Positions 11,866 through 27,294 of a DNA stretch of 64,000 nt are shown here, piece by piece. The notes beneath the pieces were generated by a model. The model was not told the DNA's origin. It worked only from the letters and a program-made list of their open reading frames with translations, and ran no database searches. The DNA lies in contig JADHYX010000033.1 in NCBI GenBank assembly GCA_027604685.1, positions 29,604 through 93,603 of the forward strand, given 5' to 3'. A program made the position numbers and the translations under genes. The number at the start of each line of letters is the position of its first letter. Position 1 is the first letter of the stretch. This stretch comes from Lobulomyces angularis. Lineage: Eukaryota; Chytridiomycota; Chytridiomycetes; Lobulomycetales; Lobulomycetaceae.

Positions 11866-14243
11866 TTAACATCCTAAATTGACGCCACCTACAGATATAT
11901 ATCTAATTCCATTATGCTGAGAATCTGAAACACCTTGATTTACAGATATCATTGTAGACTTGGTATTTAAATTAACTTGGAAAGATCCACATTGACGAGA
12001 TCCGCCATTGGTGATAAAAAGAGAAATATTAATCTGGTTACCCTCTGTAATTGGTACTTTAGCTGTTCCAATCCAAAAGCATTGGTTATTTTCACAATAT
12101 TTTTGCAGTAAAAATCCATTTTGAGTGTTGCCACTTCCAAAAGTTGGGACATTTCCAACAATTGCTACTCTCTGATTTTGTCCAACATTAACATTAGCAA
12201 CTTTGAAAAAAATAGCTTGTTTTTCAGGGACAATCGTTGAAACATAAGTAGAGAAACCTTGTATGTTGTCTAAGTTATTAACTAAGTAATTAAATCTAAG
12301 GAAAGTTAAGGATAACACTTTAAAGTTGGTTAATATCTCTCTCATATTGCTATACGGATTTCCTCCAGCATCAAAAATTTCCAACGCATTTTCACCTTAA
12401 AAATTATATTATATTATTTTTTTTATAAATGTTTAGTATACCACCACATTTAGCACCAATTTTATCACACAAACCGAAGAATTCGATAGGTAATGAGTGT
12501 GCTCCACTATATTCAGGTGCACCTGGAACATCGTCACGCTCTATAGCAGTAAAAGTGGTTTCAAGATCTTGAGATTTCATGGCTTTAAGTAATACCGAAT
12601 AATCCCAGTAACCAGCGCATTTTTCAGCAGATCTAGGTTCCACTTGATTTGAATACTGCCAGTGTACACCAGAAATTTTCATGGCAATGTGAGCTTTTGG
12701 GAAAATATTCCCAAATGCCTCATGTGCAATACTGCTAAGTTGAGCTGAATAGTCAATTAAACTACCTTGATACCAGTTTCCAAAATCTACTCCATAATTT
12801 GATTTGTAGCCAGTTTTGAAGAAAGTATCTAAAAAAAGAAATGAATACATTTAGTTTAACATTTTTTCTAGGGAATGAAACCAGAAATGGGAGCGTTTGC
12901 GCATGGACCAAAGGTGGTTGGTTGAGTTAAAGTATCACAAGGTGGAGTAATTTGATTTATACTAGAATGATGGTGTAATTAAACATCATTTCTAATTTTC
13001 GACTTACTTATTCAAGGAGCTTCCCCATGCGCTGTTAATCGCTGCCAGATTTCCATATTTTTTTAAAACCCAGTTTCTGAAAGAGGAAACAGCTGCAGTT
13101 CCATAAGCTTGTATCTAAAGCAAAATATGCATTAAAAATTATTCATTAGGATTCAATTTACTTGTCCGCGAGCAGGATACTTCCAATTTTTAGTGTATGA
13201 TGGATATCTCAATTCACCTGATGCACCACCGGATAAATCGATTCTTACAATGGAGCTATTGTAGCGGGCATATTGGGTTGCAAAAGCGCTGTAAAATTCG
13301 CTGTATTGTTTAATGGGATAGTCGCCAGACCAAGGTGAAAATGCCTCTGCAATTGCTGTTCCATAGATATCGAAATATTGATATTCAGGTTTTGATGATA
13401 ATCCAGTAAATGCAGGTACTAATTAAGGAAAAATGAGTAATTTTTTCTTTTTTTAATTACCTGGAATGTCACAAGGTTGATTGTAGCCACCACACTGGTG
13501 AGTTGACATTATAGGAATCCATTTTAATCCTGCGTTAATAACAGCAGCAGAGACTTGATCATAATAACTCCAATCGAACACCTGGTCGTAAGTTTCTACA
13601 AAACCCCACCAAATATCAGTTGCAAATGCTTCAACACCAGCCGCTAGTAAAAAAATTTTTTTTAATTGCTTCGTAAATGACGGCTTAATTGTTGTAATTT
13701 ACCTTTTGCAATTTGTAAATCATTATTAAATTTACCGAAATCCGTAATTTTTTCTAATGGTCCTAATGCTTCAGCTCTGTATGTTCGAACAACATTTGTT
13801 GGTGTAGGAATAACTGTAGAACTTGAAGTTGAAGTTGATGAAACTGTAGTTGTAGAAGATATAACTGTAGTAGATAGGTAAGGTTCCGCTTTTAAAAAAT
13901 TATTGGTATTTCCTCTACCATCGCCAATTTTTGGTGCATCGGCGTCCAAAGTCCATTTACCGTCAACCACAAATTTATATTGATGGTCAACCTAAAAAAG
14001 ATCAATTTAATAAGGGTTGTGTATTTGACTTACAGTTCTGTCGATGTTAACGGTAGCAGTCCATTTGTTTGCAAGAGTCATAGCAATTGTTCTTCCAGAC
14101 CAGTTATCGAAATCCCCTGTTAGGAAAACACTCTTTGCATTGGCTGATACTGGGTTGTTTAAAGTGATTGCAGTAGCAGGAAACCCCTGTGCTAATACCA
14201 AATTTAAAGTAATTAAAACTGTGACGGCTATCTTGAATAACAT
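11866..14243 (-). CDS. Secreted beta-amylase (GH14) with N-terminal CBM48-like and C-terminal CBM20-like domains
   Basis: Eight exons give about 680 residues: 14243-14034, 13991-13703, 13643-13461, 13418-13162, 13114-13008, 12961-12882, 12828-12442, 12395-11866. Order: signal peptide (1-19, ending LVLA); glycogen-binding E-set domain (about 25-105, FLTGDFDNW and HQYKFVVDGKWTLD); Ser/Thr-rich linker (about 110-135); GH14 barrel. GH14 landmarks: GVEAFATDIWWGFVE, IMSTHQCGG, SGGASGELRYPSY with the catalytic acid near E296, KISGVHWQYS, and FTAIERDD with the catalytic base near E472. The final about 100 residues (FFKVANVNVGQNQRVAIVGN) resemble a CBM20 starch-binding domain. The reaction releases maltose from non-reducing ends of starch. 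Both catalytic glutamates are present, so it is likely active outside the cell. GH14 is mainly a plant and bacterial family, so the fungal-like context is notable. Confidence 0.92.
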
Positions 14244-16783
14244 TTTTCTTTTAATTTAAAGTTAATTTTAATAATTAACATAAATGGTTTTTGGTATTTG
14301 TTATATATAATTTTTTGTGTATTAAAATATAGATCATTTCAAAACTGTTATGGTGTTGTGGAGTAGAAGTTGGCGCTGTAGAAAAATGGTTTTCCTCTTC
14401 TGAAGACAGAATTTTGTTCATTTTTACACTTTCACTATAAAAAAATAGCGAAAAGAGAAAATTCTAAGAATTCAAAATCATGGTAAAATTTTGAGGGTGT
14501 TTTTATCATAAAGCATCACTGCAAAATTGTGATTTAGCATCCTAATTACAAAAAATTTTACGTGAGTAGGAAAACAACACTTTCAAAGTGATCCCGATAG
14601 TTTTTAAATAATGAATAGTTTTAAATATAAAGGTATTTACTGCCAATCATTATTCTGGTTATCATTATCAGCATATCATAATCGAGAATTTTGTAAGTGT
14701 CACAAAGATTAGCAATGGGTTAATGGCCAGTTAGAGTTGGAAGCAATTTTGTTGGAATAAATACACTATAAATATATATATTCTTAATATATTCTTTTTT
14801 GCAAATCAATGGAATAAATAATAACTTTTGATAAATGCATATTCAAAGATGATTTTAAATTGGATAATGATTCGTAAAATCTCAATAAAAAAGTAATTTT
14901 TTAAAAATGATGGAATCGCCATTTTATATCAAATCGAATTCATCCCGCTTATTTTTATAGTATATATGCTTAAGGTGAAGTTTATTTTTAACATCTCAAC
15001 TTCTTATGAATTTGGGCGTACTTTCATGAATCTTACAAAAGCGTGAGACTGTGATACTGACTGATGTCAAAGTGTAAATTCCGAATCTCAATAAACATTA
15101 AATTGAAAGTAACTAATTTTTTCTAAAAGTGTCTTTAATTTTTTTACAGCATAATCGAAAATTAGATTGATTTTGGGTTGGAGGACCAACTTAAAAACAT
15201 CACTATCATGTTTGTCGTTGGGACAAACTTTATAAAAGAAGTGACAGCCAGAAACTACATTATGATCAAAATTTCCAAAACTAGTTTGGCACAAATGATT
15301 AAGTAACCATTTTTCCCTCGCCAACCCTGAAATTATGGAAGTCATTGATGAAACAGATAATTTAGTAACCATTCTCAATAGAAAATTTAATTAACATGGA
15401 AGCAAACAAAAAAACCCCCCCTCCTAACGTCACTTAACAATATAGTTTGGTTTCAATTTTTTTCGATTTTTTTATATGGTAAAGCAATATCAATGAAGAG
15501 TTAAAAAATTCTTCAGATTGTAATAGATTTACATTGAATTTTTAAGAATACTTAAGTTTTTCTGTGAAACCTCTTCCATAAAAAATGGTTTTTTTAGTAA
15601 CAAGCAGTTCTGAAATGAAGTCTGTTATCATACCTAAAATATAAAAATTTAAACATTAAAAATGATTTCAATAATAAAACCAAATGCATCACCGACTGCA
15701 GAAATTTCTAAATTAAGATCATTAATAGGTAAAGAAAATAATGATTACCTTCCAGTTGCTCAGTTGGCATATTAAATCTCTTTGTAGTGTTTAGTATTGT
15801 TACTTCAGTAAAGGCTACACTTCGAGCAGCTGTATTGAGATGACTTTGCGATGGAGAATGTATACTGGGTACTCCAGTTATAATGGAATTAACAGGAAAT
15901 GCTTGCCAATGTGGTAGATTCATGAAATTTCAATAAAGAACAGAGCTTTCAGAATAAAATATGAAAAAAAAATTAGTTTCTATATAAAATAAAAAAATAA
16001 ACAAGAAGAATGTCTGATATAAAATTTAAAAACATTGCAATATATTAAACGTTTAGTAAATTTACTCAAAGGCAACATAAATAAGAAAAAAACATCAGGA
16101 AATCGAATTGTTAAAGAAAAGAAGGAATCTTGAAAAGTTAAAGAAAAAAACCACTTCGAAAAAAGTATTTAATTAAAAGAAAAAGAAAATTCAAAAATAT
16201 AATCAAACAACTTCAATACCATATTATTAATACATTAAAAAAAAAATGTAATGTTTTATGAAGAGATCACAGTGTTGTTCAAATTTCTTACATAAAATAT
16301 TAAAAATAGATTTTCAAATGCTATACTTTTCATCATAAAACCCATTGTTTGGTAAATGAAGCTTACCCTACAGAAACTTGTTGAACTTGTGGAAAACTAA
16401 ATGATTCAAAAATTTCAAAAAGTTATTTTTGTAGTCAATGTAACAAACTGGTGGAAGAGATGAAGATGTGGCAAAATTCATTTTAATGAATGGTTTAATT
16501 TTAAATAAACTCTTTGTTGAAATAAAATTAAAAAAAAAAAATTGGCTGCGGCAAATGGTGGTGAAAGAACTTGACATAACTGTAGATAAATTTAACATTT
16601 GTTAGCTTTTTCTTCTTCATTTTTTTTTAAGTCAAAGTATATTAAAATTTCTAAAGTTATAGTATAGTTTATTGAGCGGTTAGATGTCCAATCAGATGTA
16701 AATTTTATATTGGAAAAAATAATAAAATAAAAATACTACTCCTAACAATCGTTTAAATTAAAATCATAAACAATTTAAAAAAT
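14244..16783. other. Gene-poor 2.5 kb region with weak ORFs only
   Basis: No recognisable gene. Three minus-strand frames stand out a little: 15378-15088 (96 codons, only a TTG to start), the cluster described separately at 15574-15923, and 16598-16368 (76 codons, Phe-rich, ATG start). None shows a domain, and all three could be chance ORFs. The region also contains a run of seven cytosines near 15414-15422, rare in this AT-rich sequence. Confidence 0.45.
15574..15923 (-). CDS. Possible small spliced gene, unknown function
   Basis: An ATG at 15923 opens a 58-residue frame of normal composition (MNLPHWQAFPVNSIITGVPS at the start). It is followed by a good donor (G|GTAATC, 15749) and an acceptor before 15707 that continues in frame with EISAVGDAFGFIIEIIF. 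A third piece after a 33-nt intron would add about 35 residues. Balanced amino-acid use is unlike the Lys/Asn/Phe shadow frames nearby, which is the reason for listing it. I recognise no family, and the end of the gene is uncertain. Confidence 0.3.
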
Positions 16784-17029
16784 ATGAAAAAACTAATACT
16801 TTTGATTTTCAACTTGGGAATACTATATAGTTGTGCTGCTACATTTCCAGTTCCATTTAATGAATTTGTGGAAGAGTTAAATGGAACCTTTTCAAAACAA
16901 GAAGAATTAAAAATAAAAAAGCTTAAAAAAAGGGAACAGTTGCTTGTTCCTGGTAGATTAAATAAAAAAAATTTGTATAGTGACAATTTTTACAATCTTG
17001 TTGCACATAAACTAAAATTAGAGTTATAA
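16784..17029 (+). CDS. Small secreted protein, unknown function
   Basis: 81-residue ORF with a textbook signal peptide (MKKLILLIFNLGILYSCAA) and a short, charged mature part rich in Lys, Leu and Asn. It has no Cys in the mature chain and no domain I know. An ATG start and isolated position support a real transcript, but there is no homology evidence. It could equally be the first exon of something longer, although a stop codon TAA closes the frame cleanly. Confidence 0.42.
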   Translation: MKKLILLIFNLGILYSCAATFPVPFNEFVEELNGTFSKQEELKIKKLKKREQLLVPGRLNKKNLYSDNFYNLVAHKLKLEL

Positions 17030-17400
17030 AAGAGATACTATAATTACCAGTGAAATATATTATTTAAACTCAACTATAGCAAATTCAAAAATAAACCTTG
17101 TAAATTAATTATGTTTTAACATCATTCATTTTTTTTTTGATATGATCCCTTTAATGCATACATTCTTCAATATTTAAATTCAAGGTTTTATATTGCTTAA
17201 TTCATTATTTTTTTTCTTCATTATTTAAAACTTGTTTTCTTATGTAGATGTTAATATTTACCATTTGCATGTTAGGAATTGATATTCCTAATTTGTTTAC
17301 AAAACAAAAGGCATAAAAATTGAGGCTTTTTAGTTATATAAAAAGAATGAATTAAGTAACTGAGAACCCAAATTAACTACACAGTTAACTCCAAATTTTT
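17030..17400. other. Intergenic, nothing seen
   Basis: AT-rich stretch between the small secreted ORF and the Cys-motif gene. No ORF, repeat or RNA gene recognised. Confidence 0.5.
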
Positions 17401-18472
17401 ATGATTCTCAAAAAGTGGTATAGCAACCTCTCCTCAACGTAATTATATCCTGTATTTCTAATTGCTAATAAGTTTACAAAGTTTTAGGTTTCCAACAGAA
17501 AACTCCTCAGGTAAAGACTCCAAATTAGTACACACACTTAATCTTGAGGAAACCTTAATTAAATTTGCAAATAACCAGGATGTGATCAACAAATCCAATG
17601 TTTACACAGATTTAAATAGAAATTTAACGAACCTCATAAAACTGACTGAAGATGACGTTATAAATTTATCCACTCCAATTCGCGAATTTAAAATTCATTA
17701 TGATAAGACTGGTCTTTCTAAGCAAGAAATGGATATGCGAAATCCTTCTTCCAATATTTTACAAGCAAAAAAATTTTTGAAGTTGAGATATAGCAAAGGC
17801 TGGAATAATTGTAATCTGTTCATAATAAAAGAAGAAACTAACTTAGAAGAGTGGAACATTTCAAAAGAGCTGGATAAAGTATTTACACTAAATACAACTG
17901 ATTCCAATTCAATTTCTTCAGAATCTATTGAAAAAATTGAATCAGCATCAACAAGTAAAAAAAACAACAACTCGGATAAGAAAAATGACAGCTGTTATGA
18001 ATCTCCAATAACAGAAATAGCTGAGAATTTATTTATTAATGATATAATTTGTCAAGAGTGTTATGATACTGGATTTGAAGTTGAAGGTCAAATGTGTGAT
18101 AAATGTAGCATTAATTCACACGAAAAGCACGAAATGGAGGACATTAGGGTGGATTCCAAATATTCTAGTTGCAGCAGCTTCTCTAGCAATGCATCAAAAT
18201 TTGATTATTACGATTTTATGTTGAAAAACAACATGAAAAAAGAAAGAAAAGAAAGTTTTGAGAATTGTTGTAAAAGTGACGCTATAGTTACGAAGAGTTT
18301 TAATGGCATTACCCAAAGTTCAATTGTAATTACCAGTAGGAGTGGTAATGCCAAGGTAAATTTTAGACCTTTTTCTATGGAATTACCAAAAAAAAATGCT
18401 CACCAAAGGATATCCAAAGATTACGGTTCTTCAGCTAATGATAAAATTAGAAAAAGTCTTTTTTTATTTTGA
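17401..18472 (+). CDS. Unknown 345-residue protein with a CxxC...CxxC cluster
   Basis: The long frame has no ATG of its own at its 5' end. An upstream exon (17401-17438, MILKKWYSNLSS) joins it in frame through a 34-nt intron, with exon 2 running 17473-18472. The protein is Ser/Asn/Lys-rich and mostly looks disordered. Residues near 200-220 read IICQECYDTGFEVEGQMCDKC, two CxxC pairs spaced like a zinc ribbon or one DnaJ-type zinc module, followed by HEKHE. A second small Cys cluster (NCCKSD) lies nearer the C-terminus. No family recognised. It ends 94 bp before the SMC3 start codon, on the same strand. Confidence 0.55.
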
Positions 18473-18565
18473 TATGTAATTAATGAAAATATGAAATAAT
18501 TTACCAAATTTTCTTAAATTATTTGAAGGGTTTTTACTAATACCCTTGTAAAAAAAATAAAATTT

Positions 18566-23125
<4,560 letters not shown>

Positions 23126-23360
23126 TTTTACTTTTTAAAAATATGAAAAAAAAGAATTAGTTTTTAAATTTGTATTGTACATAAAAGATTATAAAGAAAA
23201 ATTGTTATAAAAGTTTTATTTGCTTCATTATTTAAATATTGATATCAAATCAAATTCAAGCTAACTATTGTACATATTCACAAAAGTAAACAATAAATAA
23301 AAAGAAAAAAAAATATTTATATTTTAAGATATTTTTAGTTTATTGTAACATTTAAATTTC

Positions 23361-24072
23361 TTAATTTTTGCTCTTTTTTGATTTTTTATTTGCAGCCTTT
23401 TTTGCAGCTTTGTTTTCAGCTCTACTTGGAGTTTTTTTTGAAGATTCTGCAGATTCTGTTTTCTTTTTATCACTTGCATTTTTATTAGCTCCAGTATCAC
23501 TGTTTGCTGTTGCATCTGGTCTATTACCACTGGTGCCTTCTCCTTTTGCTAAACAATGATTTAGAATTTTTTCCTAAAAAAATTTACCATCATTAGCAAC
23601 TAGCTTCCCAAATTCACCAATAGTAGGAGTGGCTTTGCCAATAAACTTTTCATCGGTGCAAGGAACTTCAGGATTTGCAACTTTACCACCTTTAATAATT
23701 TGATTTACTGGTGCAATGCACATATTGGCACCTAACTGATGAAATTAAAAAAAAAAAATTAACTCTCTAATGTGTAAAAAACTTTTCACTTACTTGTGCA
23801 TCAAATTCAGGGAAATTCTCAACAAATTGGTTGGCTACTAAAGTTCTTTTGCATTCATTTCCTCCTGATCCATTTGCTGCTTTTATAGCCAATGCAAATT
23901 CACCTTTAAGTTTTCCACAAGTAACCTTGGCACCTTCAACAGTTTTAGGGTTACTTGCACAAAATTTTTCCAGATCATCACGAAAGCCAGCAGTTTTGCT
24001 ATCTTTTAAGGCAGCTCTTGTTGCAGAAAATAAGCACGATGCAGTTATAATTGATAAAGTAAAAAATTTCAT
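23361..24072 (-). CDS. Secreted Cys-conserved protein A (paralogue of the gene at 24534)
   Basis: Three exons (24072-23794, 23735-23588, 23548-23361) give 204 residues. A signal peptide (MKFFTLSIITASCLFSATRA) is followed by a compact domain of about 120 residues with five cysteines shared with its paralogue: KFCASNP, VTCGKLKG, NECKRT, ANMCIAPVNQ, VPCTDEKFIG. The tail from about residue 145 is low-complexity Ser/Ala/Thr and then strongly basic (AENKAAKKAANKKSKKSKN). I recognise no named domain. It is arranged head to head with its paralogue, sharing a 460-bp intergenic promoter region. Being secreted is inferred from the leader; the function is unknown. Confidence 0.75.
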
Positions 24073-24533
24073 TATATTTTTGTTAAATTTTGTTGAGTTT
24101 GTTTAACACAGTTTTTTTTTGCTTTTATATGCATTAGGGTTTTGTAGGGTGCCAAAATATTTAATTTCACTGAAAATATTTATTAAATTTTGTTTATTTC
24201 TTTAAATTTTAATGTGTCATCCAGGACCAGCATAATAAAAAAACAAAAAGTAGAACTAAAAAACCAATTAAAAAAAGGAACTTCGCAACAAAAAATAACA
24301 GATTAATATTGGATAAGTTGTTGAATTTTTTTGTGTTAATGTGTGCTTAAAATCTATGTGTTCCTTCAGGCACCACATCCCAAAAAGCCCCATCACCACA
24401 CACAAAATTAAATCTACACAGTTAAATTAACTTATTAAATGCCAATGGCTTTAATTCAAAGAATGATAAGAAAATGAAAATATATATAAAAGATGTACTT
24501 GATCAGATAAATGATTTTTAAACAAAAAACTCA
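24073..24533. promoter_or_regulatory. Shared divergent promoter region of the secreted paralogue pair
   Basis: Both flanking secreted genes start outward from this region. It contains a C-rich island around 24370-24410 (several CCACA/CACCA words) that stands out in AT-rich DNA and could hold binding sites. No defined motif is claimed. Co-regulation is inferred from the head-to-head layout only. Confidence 0.4.
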
Positions 24534-25204
24534 ATGAAATTTTCAACCACAATTTTTTTAGCATTCTTCTTCGCTGAAACTCAATGTGCAATTAAAGATG
24601 AGCGCACCAATACCATAAAAGATCAACTAAAGGAATTTTGTGACACTAAACCAGAATCAGGTATTTACGATCCTAAAAATTCTACATTAAAGAGTTAATT
24701 GACTTTTTTGTATTAGTTGATGGGACGAACTGTGGAAGCTTAAAAGGTGCATTTTCAAAAGCAATCTTGGCTGCTGCAGGTTTCGGGGGGAAAGAATGTG
24801 AAAGAACTAAAATAGCAAATCAGTTCGTTAATGCATTTCCAGCTTTTGATCAGCAGTTGGCTGCAAACATGTGCGTTACTCCAGTCAAGTAAGTTTTTTG
24901 AAATTGTGATTGGTGACATTAAACTTGTTTTAAAAAATTTAGTCAAGTCTTTAATGTACCAGCTGAGATTCCTTGTACCAGTGAAAAGTTTATAGGTAAC
25001 GCTACACCTAGTTTTGGTGAGTTCGGAAAAGTTGTTCAAAATAATGGTGAAGGTGCAGCGCCTGTTGGTGCCGTAGGTCCTTCTTCTAATTCCAAAAAAA
25101 AGGACAATGCTGTAAACAATGAAACTTCTGGAGCTTCGCAAACCAGAGCTGAAAAGAAAGCGGCGAAGAAGGCAAAGAAAGCTTCAAAACAAGAAAAAAA
25201 GTGA
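24534..25204 (+). CDS. Secreted Cys-conserved protein B (paralogue of the gene at 23361)
   Basis: Three exons (24534-24660, 24717-24888, 24943-25204) give 186 residues. Same plan as protein A: leader (MKFSTTIFLAFFFAETQC), the five matched cysteines (EFCDTKP, TNCGSLKG, KECERT, ANMCVTPVN, IPCTSEKFIG), then a polar linker and a basic Lys/Ala tail ending KKASKQEKK. Intron positions match between the two genes, for example before the residue pair QLAANM/LGANM region and within the acidic linker, supporting common descent. The last bases of this gene are repeated at 26990, at the edge of a tandem duplication. Function unknown; secretion inferred. Confidence 0.76.
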
Positions 25205-25494
25205 ATAGATTCTTTTTTAAATGGATTATCTTTTCTTTTTTCGTACTTTATTTTATCTATGTATCTATTGTATAAACTTCCTAAGTTGTGCTATATTTGA
25301 TTTGATATCATATAACCTTCTTGCATTAAAAATTAATATTACAAATAAAACTACTTTGGAAATAAAGAAATTTTTTATTTATATTTGAAAAAAAATCTAG
25401 AATCTTCTTGCTCTACATAAAAAATTTAAAATCAAGTTAAAATTATTGTATTAAGTTAATTGCAACAAGGGACTTTATAATTTTAAAGATAAAA

Positions 25495-26475
25495 ATGTTC
25501 CCAAATTTTACACCAACACCACTAAGAATCATTTCGTTAACGATAACATTTTTAATAATATTGGTCCCAATTGCACGAATTATTTATCAATTTTACAAAA
25601 GCAAAAAGAAAAATATTTTAAAAGCCAGTCAAATTCGATATTCCTTTATAATTTCGTTGGGAATAATAGTAACGCAAACCGCATCATTCATTCACCAATT
25701 TCATAATTATGCTATTGAAGATGACAATGTATCATTAAAATTCAACGCAGTCGAGACAAGGTATAGTTTTTTCAGAGGTATTAATAATAAATACCTTATA
25801 AACTTTCAGAATTTAAATATTATTTTTAATTTAGACATCAACAACCAATTCCTTACAATATTTGTAACTTTTTCACTATGGGGAACATTCTGTCTTATCA
25901 TTCTAATGGGTTTAGACCGGTATTCAAGATTAGATTTAACTTTAAAGTATTCTGTAAAGTACTACATAGCTGTTTCAGTTAAGATCTTTTCAGTGTTTCT
26001 GGGAATTTCGTTTTTCATATTTGAACTCTTTGAAGTTACATTTTTAGCGTATGTTAGTGAAGATTCAGGAACTCTGGAAATGCAAATCATGAGGACAAAG
26101 ATGTATCCGATTTATATTGTTTTCAACGTTACTTTAACTGGATGGTATACTGCCCTAGATTTCTGCCTTTGTATAAAAATGGTTAAAACAGTTATAAATG
26201 AGAGGAAATTGGCAAATCCATTTTTAAAGAAGAAGCTAATTTTGGTCTTTATTATAATTTCATTAATGGACGTTGCGGCTCTAGTAATGTATTCTTCTCA
26301 AACGTCTAAAGCATTGAATCATATATCGATTTCAGTTGCAAACATTCACTTTCTGTTTTCAACTATCCTATTGGAACTTATTAGTTCCTTTTTAATAAAA
26401 AAGAATAAAAAAATTAAGACGGTAACTCAATTATCCAGTGTTGCATTTACCGAAACAGAGCAAAATGCCGTTTAA
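25495..26475 (+). CDS. Seven-transmembrane receptor-like protein, copy 1
   Basis: Intronless ORF of 326 residues. Hydrophobic segments at roughly 12-34, 50-68, 118-140, 156-190, 203-228, 247-268 and 275-298 make a seven-helix protein. The third helix ends LMGLDRYSRL, so a DRY triplet sits at 141-143, where rhodopsin-type receptors have their G-protein-coupling DRY motif. There is a polar loop between helices 2 and 3 and a basic C-tail (IKKNKKIK) with no long domain. I cannot assign a named fungal receptor class, and the DRY match alone does not prove a GPCR. It differs from copy 2 by about two dozen residues. Confidence 0.7.
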   Translation: MFPNFTPTPLRIISLTITFLIILVPIARIIYQFYKSKKKNILKASQIRYSFIISLGIIVTQTASFIHQFHNYAIEDDNVSLKFNAVETRYSFFRGINNKYLINFQNLNIIFNLDINNQFLTIFVTFSLWGTFCLIILMGLDRYSRLDLTLKYSVKYYIAVSVKIFSVFLGISFFIFELFEVTFLAYVSEDSGTLEMQIMRTKMYPIYIVFNVTLTGWYTALDFCLCIKMVKTVINERKLANPFLKKKLILVFIIISLMDVAALVMYSSQTSKALNHISISVANIHFLFSTILLELISSFLIKKNKKIKTVTQLSSVAFTETEQNAV

Positions 26476-26727
26476 TAAATTTTTAATTGTAAATATTTAA
26501 AAAATTTTGTTAGTCTTTTTGTTAGTCAAAGAGTATCAATTTTTAAATGAAGTTTTTTTAATTTTTATTTTTTTTTGAAAAATCTTTTATTTTGATGTCA
26601 CATATATAATAGTTACTTTTGATTAAAACAATTAAAATTATCGTAACATATTTTTGATTATTAATTTGAATCAATTGATGAACTGCTATGAAATTTTATT
26701 CTTTTATTAATTAGTTCCTTTTTTTTA

Positions 26728-26977
26728 GGTTTATCAGCATTTCAAAAATATTTCTTTGTGGAGGATATTTATTAAAATCCAATGTTAAATCAAAAAATGA
26801 AGAATATTGAAGTTGTAATCAGATGCTTGAAATTTATTTCAAGAAAAAGACTATATAAATCATAGATTTTATAAAAGAAGTGTTTATCGTGATGTAGTTG
26901 TTGGAGAGTTTATTAAAAATTCTAAAAAATTCAGAATTTCAATACTTTAATGGAAATTTATTAATTTTAAGAGCTTC
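26728..26977 (+). pseudogene. Broken internal fragment of NOL6 (duplication remnant)
   Basis: Noncoding bases here match NOL6 exon 3 (about 29180-29455) with scattered substitutions and small deletions. Examples are GAGGATATTTATTAAAATCC here against GAGGATATCTATTAAAATCC in NOL6, and a shared AATTTCAATACTTTAATGG near the end. Reading frames are interrupted and the promoter and start codon are missing, so it cannot be expressed as NOL6. It marks the downstream end of duplication copy 1. Confidence 0.88.
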
Positions 26978-26986
26978 AAAATAAGA

Positions 26987-27015
26987 AAAAGCTTCAAAAC
27001 AAGAAAAAAGTGAAT
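26987..27015 (+). pseudogene. Copied 3' tail of secreted gene B
   Basis: The segment GCTTCAAAACAAGAAAAAAG and the bases after it repeat the final codons, stop and 3' UTR of secreted gene B (25181 onwards). It carries no start or body, so it is a remnant that fixes the upstream breakpoint of the tandem duplication. A shorter, imperfect repeat of the same words sits directly before it (26972-26988). Confidence 0.85.
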
Positions 27016-27294
27016 AGATTCTTTTTTAAATGGATTATCTTTTCTTTTTCATTTATCTATGTATCTATTGTATAAACTTCCTAAGTTGTGATATATTTGA
27101 TTTGATATCCTATAACCTTCTTGCATTAAAAATAAATATTACAAATAAAACTACTTTGGAAATAAAGAAATTTTTTATTTACTTTTGAAAAAAAAATCTA
27201 GAATCTTCTTACTCTATATGAAAAATTAAATCAAGTTAATGTCAATGTATTAAGTTAATTATAACAAGGGACATTATAATTTTAAAGATAAAAA

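Larger units (their letters stand above)
25178..26977. repeat. Tandem segmental duplication, copy 1 (upstream copy)
   Basis: This block starts in the last codons of secreted gene B, continues through the first seven-TM gene and ends in a broken piece of NOL6. It corresponds to copy 2 (26987-29455): the receptor start codons are exactly 1,800 bp apart, and the flanking noncoding DNA aligns on both sides. Relative to copy 2, this copy lacks about 650 bp covering the NOL6 promoter and first exons. The junction AATTTTAAGAG followed by the gene-B tail is readable at about 26967-27000. Confidence 0.88.

Noticed and set aside
15088..15378. 96-codon minus-strand frame
   Set aside because: No ATG at the 5' end (only a TTG), a stop codon just upstream, no domain and no convincing splice partner.
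16368..16598. 76-codon Phe-rich minus-strand frame with an ATG
   Set aside because: Composition follows the local T-rich DNA. No signal peptide, domain or neighbour support.
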